Source: Phlebopus portentosus
Taxonomy: Eukaryota > Basidiomycota > Agaricomycetes > Boletales > Boletinellaceae
NCBI GenBank assembly: GCA_037892935.1
Contig: JAYXKI010000011.1
Location: forward strand, 992,001 to 1,056,000
Direction: 5' to 3'
DNA: 64,000 nucleotides
Below, piece after piece: positions 26,597 to 36,230 of this stretch. A model generated the notes under the pieces. The model was not told where the DNA came from and ran no database searches. It was given only the letters and a program-made list of their open reading frames with translations. The position numbers were made by a program, and so were the translations under genes. Position 1 is the stretch's first letter. Every line of letters starts with the position of its first letter.

Positions 26597-26915
26597 TACC
26601 CTTCTTCCTGTTGATTGGTTTGACGTTGGTTTCAATATTGCGTTTGATTCGAGTTAGCCTTACTCATGTAAATTATAGATTGTAAGCCCTCTTCTCTACT
26701 CCTGTCGTGTTTACTTCTCGGACTATCGAAGTTGGAATCGAAGAATGTTATCTTGAAAGTTCAAATAGATGTCACGCATGAGATTTGAGCATAATTCCAG
26801 CCAGAGACAATCTTGGGTATGCAAGGCAGTTGATTCAATTCTAGTCTGTAAAGCGATGGAACAAAATAACGAGCCATAGGTAGCATTACAAACGTGAATG
26901 TCTTTAAAGATTGAT

Positions 26916-27422
26916 TTATACAGTGGGCGTCGCCTTGAATAGGCCAATTGAGACATCGATGGATACGTCTCCGTCAGCGACGGTGTCGCGCTTCGCAGTC
27001 GATGTCGCTCGAGAGCCGAGTTCGATGCCGACAGTAGCATCTCCATCAGTCTCGGTGTCGCGGTGTCGCGGACATTGACTGACGCGGTGTCGCCTGCAAA
27101 AGTCCGATATCGAGAGACACATCGCCGTCGATTCCGATGTCGCGAGCATCGACTGTAGGCGTCGGGTTACTGTCCTCGTCGAGATCAATAGTTACGTCTC
27201 CGCCGACGATGATGTTGCGAGCCCTCTGCATTTGCGATGACACATCGATTCCAATATTCACCGCAACATCGCCGTCGATGAGGATCTCCTGCAGCTGGAG
27301 TGGTGTCGACAGGTCCAGGGTCACCAATACTGAGATCTCCGTCCGCACTTAAGCCGATTCCAAGCGGAGCGGCGCTAACGAAGGCAGCGAGGGACGCGAG
27401 CGCAGAGAAGTAAGGGCTTCAT
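26916..27422 (-). pseudogene. Secreted repeat protein with DGDV repeats, split over several frames
   Basis: Translating all minus-strand frames shows a signal-peptide-like segment (YFSALASLAAFVSAAPLGIG) followed by six related units of about 22-25 residues. Each is built around a GDV/GDL/GDA core: SADGDLSIG, IDGDVAVNIGID, IVGGDVTIDLDED, IGIDGDVSLDIGLLQATP, TDGDATVGIEL and VADGDVSIDVSIGLFKATP. Units 3-6 are preceded by Arg-Asn or Arg-Asp (once Lys-Arg-Asp), resembling Kex2-type processing spacers. Reading one protein needs three frame changes: at the CCC run right after ATGAAG (27414-27416), near 27296-27302, and near an 8-bp tandem duplication at 27054-27069. No GT...AG introns of normal length explain them. 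It is therefore a decayed gene or one with sequence errors. I do not recognise a named family. Confidence 0.5.
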
Positions 27423-28069
27423 TCTTTACTTTTTTTTCCAAGAGCGGGGAGGGGACAAAAGGGTGACGACGCAGGATAATTGGCTTGCGTTGAGATATTC
27501 GACAGCTGGCGATGAGTCGTAACCGAGGACGAAATGATACCAGTTTATATATCTTATCTTGTACGTAGGAAAGATCCAAACAGTCGAACGTAAGACACCC
27601 GAATAGATTGAAGAACCAGAAAGCTTCAGATTCCATTGAGCTAGCATCGGGAAACGCTTTTGATGAAAAACTTCGGTAGCACTAACGTTTCGGATATGTT
27701 TTGATTGCTCCGCATTCCGTCCAAGCGGCACTGCAGCCCATACGCATCATACGACGTGAGATCTGTTTAGCTATGCGCAGGTACGTCACAAACAAGTAGA
27801 TGTGACGGAAAAACATACGCATTTTCGGATGCAAAAGTGAAAGAGAAGCTGGGGCGAAAACAACTCAGTATGCTTTGAGTCTCCAAGAAGGGCAGAAAGC
27901 AATGTCATGAATCAACATAGAAGACAGAAACAGGGTGTGGGTACTTGAAAGGCATTCCGAAACATAGCATTACTCGAGGCGATGGAGGTTCAAGTTGCTG
28001 ACGAGATTAAAATAAACTTGCTATACACAGTCACATGACAGAACAATTATTCGTAGCCGACGCGTCACG
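27423..28069. other. Intergenic DNA before the transposon
   Basis: No gene recognised. Minus-strand frames 27349-27636 and 27426-27731 are only partly shared with the secreted-repeat signal peptide and look accidental. The right end (28062-28069) is the target duplication of the element that follows. Confidence 0.35.
28062..28069. repeat. Left target-site duplication of the hAT-like element
   Basis: GCGTCACG, identical to 29071-29078 immediately after the right inverted repeat. Confidence 0.8.
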
Positions 28070-29070
28070 AGGACCCCTCTCAATCCCTATATAGGCCTGG
28101 GCCGAGAAGGGTCCAAATTATCTGGATTTTTTTGGGTAATTTCGGCCCAATTTATCCGGATTAGTAAGGACCTTCAGAAAATTTCGTAAACTTGTCTGGA
28201 TTTTGGCCTCAGGCCTCCAGGACCCTCTATTTTATCCGGATTTTACAAAAAATGTAGAAAAATGTAGAATGTACATCCCAGAAGGTAATTAAATGAATCT
28301 AAGTATTTGTAGCACCAAAGGGCGAAGGGAGGGGTGAAATTACAACAAAGTGAATTTTAAAAAAATCGGCATGTCATGGACTAAGGTTATGAAAAGAAAT
28401 ACAACAAGAAAATAAAGCAAGAGTCAAAAATCATCCTCTGCATCTGGTAAGAGATGTTAGTATATCGCTTGCCCGTTGTAGCATTTACATGACTAATATG
28501 GATTTTCCAATACTTTACATAAGTAGACTACTCTAAAATACAGGTGGGTACATTAAGTCTTCGGCCCCCCTGCTTTAGGAAGGAAGATTTGCGTGCTCTA
28601 TCTGGTATTATAAGTGTCGGATAGCACTCGCCAACTTGCTCATATCGGCAAAGGTGAGGGATCTCCTCGTTTCGCTGTCGTTTGTTTCCCAAGAAGGCAT
28701 GCAAATCACCTTCCATAAATGGGGGGGGCCGAAGACTTTTTGTACCCACCTGTACAATGGGTATGCTCTCCATTTCTGTATATAGTTTCCGAGATATACT
28801 AGATATACTAATTTTCATGCTATCTTGGACAGCAGAAACGCACCACCTGACCGTCTTGCCCAACCTTACACGTAGCGTCACGTGCTTCACATTATCCTAT
28901 CCAGATTGCCTCAGGCCTTTGTTTCTGTCCCCTGTTTTATCCGGAAATTTTCTCAGCCCTCCATGCCCCTTTTGGGGTGTGTTATCTGGATTTGTTCGAG
29001 CCTACCACCCAAAATCGTTCAAAAATTATCCGGATCGGCCCAGGCCAGTATAGGGATTAAGAGGGGTCCT
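28070..29070. mobile_element. Non-autonomous hAT-like DNA transposon, 1,001 bp
   Basis: The two ends are 36-bp terminal inverted repeats starting AGGACCCCTCT and ending GGCCTGGGCCGA, with three mismatches between the arms. The element is flanked by a perfect 8-bp direct repeat GCGTCACG (28062-28069 and 29071-29078). An 8-bp duplication is typical of hAT elements; P and Merlin types are alternatives. Several copies of the palindromic core ATCCGGAT and variants (TTATCTGGAT, TTATCCGGAA) lie just inside both ends, like the subterminal transposase sites of hAT elements. There is no transposase gene. The only long frame (28528-28890, minus) is largely made of the nested element. It must be moved by a related autonomous copy elsewhere. 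Confidence 0.8.
28541..28752. mobile_element. Nested Tc1/mariner-type MITE, 212 bp
   Basis: It is bounded by about 30-bp inverted repeats beginning CAGGTGGGTACA and continuing AGTCTTCGGCCCCCC, with two mismatches between the arms (TT against AA). It is flanked on both sides by TA (28539-28540 and 28753-28754), the duplication made by Tc1/mariner transposases. The interior is too short for a transposase. It sits inside the hAT-like element, so it inserted later. Confidence 0.8.
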
Positions 29071-29078
29071 GCGTCACG
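29071..29078. repeat. Right target-site duplication of the hAT-like element
   Basis: GCGTCACG, identical to 28062-28069. It is followed by ACGCGT, so the uninterrupted target would have held two ACGCGT motifs. Confidence 0.8.
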
Positions 29079-29612
29079 ACGCGTTTTGCGGACCTCTTCC
29101 TTGGCTTCGTTTCCATCGGTGTTACGGATGAATATATATAACGATGAACTTGCTCGGTGATATGATTGCGAGCATCAATCGAACGGGCTGAACATCACCG
29201 AGTGCTCCCTTTATGTCTTAGAAAGGACATATATATTTTATAGACGTGCAATTTATACAAAACAGTACTGCAGACGACGAAGACAGCATTATGTATATAT
29301 CAAGATCGAGAAACCAGACGGAGAGAGATGAATAGGGACAAGCGGAAAGACAGAAGAGGGACGGGTAGGCAAACAGGCAGATAGGCAAAGAGAGAGACAG
29401 AGAGAGACAGAGAGAGACAGAGAGATGAAAAAAAGTGGGCATATGGAGAAAAGCGAAGAGAAAAGAGACAGAAGCAGGCAAGCAAACAAATAGAGAGGAG
29501 ACGCAAGAGCGAGAAACACAAGAGAGAAAGATTCTACAAAGTAGTTGGCGTGAATTCGAATGCCGAACATGACGACGATGGAAAACCGGAGTGATTGGCC
29601 CCAGATGCGGAC
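29079..29612. repeat. Intergenic AG-rich simple repeat region
   Basis: The stretch after the transposon holds an imperfect 10-base tandem repeat of the type AGAGAGACAG at about 29388-29422, within generally purine-rich sequence running to about 29530. It is the 3' flank of the minus-strand gene that ends at 29613. The apparent minus-strand proteins here (Leu/Ser/Cys runs) are translations of the simple repeat. Confidence 0.6.
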
Positions 29613-32600
29613 TTAACGAAGGGATGGTGCAGTTGTTCGGGATGTTCTCGGAACTGAGATTTGTTTCCGAGAGCGATCAGGGAGTTTGATGCCCAGGATC
29701 TTCTTGGGCTTGTCCTTGGGCGTCTTGATGGAGTTATCGGATGGATTGCGACGTTTCGCCTCCGATCCTTGCGTGGGTGTGAGGTAATGGGCAAAACGTG
29801 CTGGACGCAACTTGTTCTTTTGCTGTAATGATTCGTTTACTTTTGAAGGGGGTGGCTGTGCTGAAGAGACATCTTGACTTGTCCGTGAGACAACAGGTGG
29901 ACCGCGACGAATTTGTTGACGTTGGTTCTGGTCCATGGAAGGTGGAAATGTCTGCAATAAGCTTCTCTTTGTCGCAGGTGCTTCTTTACGATATGCCGGT
30001 TCTCCCGTACCAGAACAAGTCACCCGCTCCGTATTTCGGGTCTTGTTGTTACCTATACGAATAGGCGAGAGAGGCCGCCTCGCAGGGTTACGAGGAGGTA
30101 AAGGAGGCGCTTCCTGTGACTGTAGACTCGAGATGGTCATCCGTAGAGGTGGACTGGGGTGGGGCGTGCTAGCCTCCTCATCTTCTTCTCTGAGTGTTGG
30201 CATTCGATTGCAAGGTTTCGAGAGAGTTGCTAGTTTCGCTGGAACAGGTGAAGGGGCACGGCGAACCTGAGATAGAGATGGCAACGGAGATGATGAAGCT
30301 GTTTCCGCCACCTGAAGTGGCTCAAGGAGATCAGTAGCACATGTCTCATCTTCGCTGGGCAACTTTCGCTCGCCAGACAAGGTCGTGGTTGATCCCGTAT
30401 TATCGATCATCGAGGATACATCCTCCTCTTCCGGCGGCCCTGGAGAGGAATCCGGGCAGTAAAACAGTGGTCCAGTGCTAGGGATAATGGAATCGAACCA
30501 CGGACTGCCGGAGAACGGGTCGCAGTCTTCAATCAGAGATCCGGCATTCATAAACGTGTCCTCGAACGATCTAAAACGATGCGAGTACTGCTTTTTCAAT
30601 ACTTCGACCAAAAGCTCGCTCGACGAATGCTGGTCTGAAATGCCAAAAGAGAAGTCACACAAGCGGAGGATTTCTTGCGATAACCTTCTCATTCCTTCCG
30701 ATGAGGCGCAGCCAGGCCCACTGATGGCTGTAGCCGACGCCAGAGGAGAGGAGAGACCGGGTCGGTAGGGCGTCGCCGAGAATTGCAGAGCCCATTGACG
30801 TATCTCTTTACGAATACTACCACACGTTCTGGGATCCCGCTCGGGTTCGTAGTCTTCTGGTGCACTCGCGCCACCTCCCAATGCTAATCTCTGTATCGGC
30901 TCCGGAACTATCGTTTCTATCGTAGGGTTTATCTTCAAGTCCAACCGGCTACGCAACAACGCCGTCTTGGCGTCATCCCTGGAGCGAGGAGTTCCAAGAC
31001 GTTTTACCAACACTCCGCAGCTCGGGAAGGTCGGTGAGTCGAAGCTCATGGACTCCTCGTAGGAAGAATCCGGTATGACGAGTTGACACAAATCCATCGT
31101 CGCGAAGCTCGAAGACATGGCTGGCTCGTCAAACCTATCGTCCTCCCCGTCATTAGGTTCTCCTAGACCACCAAGCATGCTGTAGGCGGTTTTTGACTTC
31201 ACGAAATTCTCAAGTGACGTCAACGATTTATCCACTTCCTCCCAGGATTTGCTTAGTTCGTCCATCTCGGAACTGAAACTGGACGAAGAATCCGAAGAAA
31301 AGTAAGACATTTCGGAGTCTATTCCATGAATGGCTGCATTCTCTTCATAGCTAAACAGATGCAGGAAATAAGAACATGCAGAGAATACGACGGTAGATGA
31401 CTTACGATATTTGCAAAGAATTCAGATCATTGAATTCTTTGGTCGCCAGGGCTGCGGCCTGGTCGTCATCGCCTTTGACGATTTTCGGCGCATCGAATTT
31501 AATAGAAGCATTCGACAAAACGGAGATCGAATGCGCCCCTTCTGGACCGTTAGATTCTCGTGGCGGCTATGTAAGGGTGTTAGCCTTGAGGTTACGTAGA
31601 AGGGAGCTAACAATGCACCTGCGTGACTATGCTGACCTCCGAGACGTTCTGTTCATTGCTAGGTAGATGTTGATAATCAGAGCGTGCTGCACGAAAGGAC
31701 AGTATACGACTTACGTGTTTTCTAAAGTATCGTCGATTCTATTGTCCGCCAAGGCTGCAACCTCTGCGTATTCGCCTTCGATGATTTCCGGCGCACCCGG
31801 TTCGACGGAAGTGAGCAAGGAGTCTGCGTTCGACTGCGCCCCTACCGGGCGGTCGGTGCCGAGCGCATTCCTGGTGATCTCTGTCGCCTTGCGAGTGGCC
31901 TACGTTGAGAATGTCAGTCGTGTGCTCGCGAGAACATCCCCGAGCCCCCGACAAAGCCGAAATTGCGTTTGTCTCCTTACCTGGACTTCTTCGTCCGGCT
32001 TGAGGTTGGCATCATTCTCCCCGATCGTCCGATTCTCATTCGTGCATTCACAGGTGCTATGTATATGCGGAGGATCAGAGCATGAAAAAACATACTGACA
32101 ATGAACTCTTTACGATATTTGCAACGTAGTTGCATAGTTGATTTCGATATTCGCTGGGCCCTCGTCCGTCTGGGCACCTGGCGTGCGCTCGGAGCCTATC
32201 GCTTCCTTCGATGACAAATTTTCAGTATCCTGTAGAAGGAACGTCAGCCGTCGTGTCTCAAAAAAGAATTGAATGTACGCTCGCCTGGGTGACTTTGCCC
32301 AGGCCGTGGCTGACGCTGCCACTTGCACTGCTTGGGATTGCTGACGGTTCCACAAAGTCCTTCTCGACGTTGGAGCGGTCATCGGTGATATCGACTACAG
32401 GAGGAGATGGATTGGTGCGACGCGTGTATGAAGCCTCGTTAGAAGTGTCCGTCCTCGTTACTTCGAAGTTAGCCATGAACGTGTCGCTTAGGACGAATTC
32501 GCATGTCGAAGAAACTAAAGTAGGTTTCGATATTTTGCTTTTGTTGATTGCGCTGTCGAGCATTCGATTGCCCTTTTCGAGGTCGTCCTCGTGCTGTTCT

Positions 32601-32932
32601 CGAGATGCATCGGCGCGCAGCAAGAATGGACGGATTGCGAAATGCGGACCCTCCGCCTTGGAGTTTGATTTATGGCGGTGGAGGAAACGATGGATGAGAT
32701 ATGCAGAGATGGTGAAGAAGGCGAGGAGTGCGAGAAAGATGAGAAGAACAAGGTAGAGAAGCGAATGGGAGGACTCGGATCCCGTGTCCATGCCAGGAGT
32801 TGTAGAGGTGGTAGACGAACTGGGGTCGCGAGACGAGAGTGTGGTAAAAGCAATTGCAACCATGTCGGAGGGGTATGAATGAAGGTAACTGAAGACGGCT
32901 CCAGAGTGTAGGAAGGTAGTTGGAGGAATCAA
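29613..32932 (-). CDS. Single-pass membrane protein with repeated modules and long Ser-rich tail
   Basis: Several frames join through canonical introns into one protein. The first exon holds a Ser/Thr-rich outer part (MVAIAFTTLSSRDPSSSTTS) and one membrane segment (LLYLVLLIFLALLAFFTISA), followed by a basic stop-transfer HRFLHRHKSNSK. The next exons carry three related modules: ERTPGAQTDEGPANIEINYA ending TTLQIS; DRPVGAQSNADSLLTSVEPG ending EVAALADNRIDDTLEN; and GPEGAHSISVLSNASIKFDA ending QAAALATKEFNDLNSLQIS. The latter two look like duplicated exons. The last junction (GTAAGT donor at about 31404, acceptor TTTAG near 31350) runs into YEENAAIHGIDSEMSYFSSD and the 565-residue Ser/Pro-rich cytosolic end. 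The first-exon/membrane layout recalls fungal surface sensors, but no family is recognised. Start codon (MIPPTTF or MVAIAF) is uncertain. Confidence 0.65.
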
Positions 32933-33667
32933 GTTGTACGAGAAGGTGTCCGCCTCCAGCTCGCCTCTTATGCATTTTCGAGTGCTTCAGACATTTCAAG
33001 CCGAACCGCATAGAATTGCTGGCAGTCCGTCCGCACAATTGCAAGCGTTGCGGCGAGGCTGACGTGGATATAGGCATCGGGCATGTTTTTTCCTGAATAG
33101 AAAAAAACGATAGTCAGAAATGAATCAGGATCAAGAGGCTGGCAGGCTCACTCCGGAGTTGTATCCGAGTTCGTGAACGGGTGAATGGAAGTACCTCCTC
33201 TCCAGTGGAAAAAGATGTTTAACAGCATTCCCCGCCACAGCTAGCACAGAAAGCACACGTCTAAGGGACGAGTGCAAGATACGGAGTAGTCATCTTGGGA
33301 TTTCATCGGAGAGATTATTTCCTCCTTCATCCGAGCTTCAATCGCGCTGTGGAAAGAACTGGGGCCTTCTACTCATCCCTTTCATACCGAATACCCAGTT
33401 TCAAATTAAGGAGTCTCTCAATGTAATGACTATGCTCTCATCTATAAGGACCCATGGTGAAAGTAAGAATCAAGTAAGGCTGCGCAAGACGCGTCGCGAC
33501 GCGTCGGACTAAGAAGGAAGGAAAGAACGTGCGAATCATCACGTGCCGGGCCTCGATGGCACGACTATTTAGTATTTCAACCCGACTTCATTTTCCGCGA
33601 CTTCTAACGTTTCAAATATAAGTCGACGGCTGGATACTGTTCGACATTGGGTCCTTGACAAGTCGCC
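32933..33667. promoter_or_regulatory. Divergent promoter region with an 18-bp perfect palindrome (double ACGCGT)
   Basis: Non-coding region between the membrane-protein gene and the desaturase. At 33488-33505 the sequence GACGCGTCGCGACGCGTC is its own reverse complement and contains two ACGCGT cores, the binding motif of MBF-type cell-cycle factors. It lies about 165-180 bases before the desaturase ATG at 33668. Confidence 0.5.
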
Positions 33668-35071
33668 ATGGGCGCTGATAAAAGGGAAAACATGACCATG
33701 AAGAAACAGGACTCTGTAGGTTCGTATGTACTCTCGTTTCGTGTCGTAGAACTTTTCGGTAGTAATGCTTTGGACACCGCAGATTTTAGTTATTTCGGCG
33801 GTGCTGACTCCTGACAGAAGGCCGCTCGCCTCGTCGCACAGTTGTGGAATGTCCCACCACTGCAGATGATGGCAAATCATATCCTGGTCCACCTCAGGAC
33901 CCCTCCGATTTCCTTTGGTTGCACACAGAGGAACCTCATCGAAGTCGGAGAGTCGCAATCATGAAGGCACATCCTGAGGTGCATTTTCTCTCATGCCCCG
34001 TTCTCTAATTAGCCTTCTGACACGAAGGCCTTGCTTCCGCACAGGTCGTTAAGCTAATGGGCTACGAACCACTCACGAAATGGGTAGTCCTCGGCGTTGT
34101 GCTGCTTCAGCTCGTAACGGCTTACATGCTTCGGGACACGCATTTCCTATCTCCGAAATTCCTTGTCTGTGCTTATGTTATCGGCGGAACGGCTAATCAC
34201 AATTTATTCCTCGCGATCCACGAGATTACGCATAATCTGGCTTTCATGAACGTCAAAGCTAACAAACTCCTCGCGATTTTTGCTAACCTGCCGATAGGGG
34301 TGCCCTATTCTGCGATGTTCAAGGCACGCTGTTTTTCATGTCGGTATAGCATATCCACTGATGTGAATTATCATTCAGAAATATCACATTGAGCACCACA
34401 AGCGCCTGGGAGAGGACGGCGTCGATACAGACCTGCCAACACATCCTGAACTGCTTTGTCTGAATAATGTCCTCGGAAAGGTTTTCTTCGCGTAAGCGAA
34501 ACACTTCAACGTTAGTCATCACTAAGTTCGTACTAATCTTGAATACAGGACATTTCAAATCTTGTTCTATGCGCTTCGTCCAGGATTCGTGCGGTCCCAA
34601 ACGTTGACATTCTGGCACTTCCTCAACTTCGTCGTCCAAATCGTCTTTGATTATTTCTTCATCCGCGCTTTCGGACATCGCGCCTTTATCTACCTTCTGC
34701 TCTCTTCCTTCCTCGCCGGGTCTCTGCATCCGACTGCAGGTCACTTCATCGCTGAGCACTACTTGTGGGATGGACTCCCTCAAGAGACATACTCTTATTA
34801 CGGTCCTCTCAACCTCCTCGCATACAATGTAGGATACCATAACGAGCACCACGACTTCCCGAGCGTCGCGTGGACAAGGCTGCCGAAGCTCAAAGCGCTC
34901 GCACCAGAGTTTTATGACACCCTGCCGTCCCACCCTAGCTGGCCGATGGTGACTGTGAATTTTATTCGGGATAAGGAAGTTGGTATCTTTGCAAGGGCCA
35001 AGAGGAGGGAGAAGGGCACACCGATTGACTACTCACAGATGATTCCCTTGAAGAAGACAGAAGTGGAATAA
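33668..35071 (+). CDS. Sphingolipid delta-4 desaturase (DES1/DEGS type)
   Basis: Membrane di-iron enzyme that puts the delta-4 double bond into dihydroceramide. The first exon gives MGADKRENMTMKKQDSV, spliced from a GTTCGT donor into EGRSPRRTVVECPTTADDGK. The family signature DFLWLHTEEPHRSRR follows, then the lipid desaturase core. The three His boxes are present: HEITH, HIEHH (as KYHIEHHKRLGEDG) and HNEHHD (as VGYHNEHHDFPSVAW). Hydrophobic segments such as WVVLGVVLLQLVTAYML fit the ER membrane. The intron after SAMFK begins GC at 34324 (GC-AG type) and is required to give FKKYHIEHH. The protein ends KKTEVE at 35071. All landmarks are intact, with about 360 residues, usual for the family. A double ACGCGT palindrome lies upstream. 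Confidence 0.93.
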
Positions 35072-35241
35072 GGACAATAATAATTCGAATAAATCTTTGA
35101 AATTTTTTCTTTTCATTTTCATTTCGGCCGAGTAGCCGATTCGGCCCGGGAGATCGTAAGCGACTCCATACCCGAGTCGGACTGCCCTCCTTAACTTGAA
35201 CTGAACCTCCAAGCATCTCTTGAAGAAAACCAAAAACCAAA

Positions 35242-36230
35242 ATGCCGACTGCACTCGTATTCATCTCTAATGGTACAGAAGAAATGGAGTTGTGCGTTTG
35301 AGTCTTGTTGCAAGCCACTCATATTCAGTTCTCAATATGAAAACGACATGCATGGTGAAATAACCAGTACGATCACGTACGACACACTTGCTCGGGCAGG
35401 CGTGAAGTGCGTCTCGGTCTTCGTGCCTTCAAGTACGGCAACGGATCCAAATCAGAAGATAGCGACGTGCGCTCGTGGAGTGAAGATCATTGCGGATACA
35501 ACACTCCGCGAAGTCCTTGCTACGAACGCGGTGAGTGGAATGCTAATTCTTTCCATTGATATGACTTATGTGACTAATTCCTAAATAGGCTGAGTCGGCA
35601 GATCTACTGGTGGTTCCAGGCGGCGCGAAAGGCGCAGCGATCATTTCAGGCGATAGTAATGTTCAGAAGCTCATCAAACATCAACTCATAGAGAAGGACA
35701 AGTTAGTCGGCATGATCTGTGCTGGTCAGTCACTGTGACATTAAGGATCTTTTAACAGTCGCTCATTGCGGATGTGCGTTTAGGCCCGCTTGCTGCAAAG
35801 ACATCTGGTCTACCACGTCAGCCACTGACCAGTCATCCGAGTGTCAAAAACCAGCTCGATAAGGGTAGGTCGCATGATATGACCGACATGGCAGCTGAGT
35901 AATTGATGTCTTAACATGAAGATTATGACTATCGTGAGGATGCAGTTGTAGTCTCTGGCAAGCTTGTCACGTCGTGCGTCCTTTGCATTCATTATTGCTT
36001 CATATGGGTTTGCTCATGTGCTTCTCGCCGTTCTTAAAGCCGTGGACCTGGTGAGATTTCAAACGAAGAATTCTACTTTTTTGCTTTGTATACTTAAAGT
36101 TCTCGTTGTCTAGGTACGACGTTCCCGTTCGTGTTGAAGCTCGTCGAGCTTCTTCTGGGAAGCGAGAAGCGAAACAAAGTTCAGGATCCTATGGCGTTTC
36201 CCGCTGCCGCGGGTCCTTACTTGATGTAAC
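35242..36230 (+). CDS. DJ-1/PfpI family protein (DJ-1/PARK7-like)
   Basis: Small class-I glutamine-amidotransferase-like protein of about 200 residues, of the DJ-1 group linked to oxidative-stress protection and glyoxal/deglycase activity. Start MPTALVFISNGTEEME is spliced to FTITYDTLARAGVKCVSVF. The conserved elbow reads LVGMICAGPLAAK, with the reactive cysteine in ICAG. The Glu of EEME is the usual partner residue. Later exons give HPSVKNQLDKDYDYREDAVV, VSGKLVTSRGPGTTFPFVLK and the end AAAGPYLM. Six or so short introns all have GT...AG ends. There is no targeting sequence. It lies 170 bases after the desaturase on the same strand. It is a paralogue-family relative of the broken Hsp31-like gene at 47372-48345, but a different subgroup. 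Confidence 0.9.

Noticed and set aside
28528..28890. A 120-codon frame in the transposon as a transposase
   Set aside because: It largely consists of the nested MITE and shows no catalytic DDE/D pattern.
29218..29570. Leu/Ser/Cys-rich minus frames
   Set aside because: They translate an AG-rich simple repeat.
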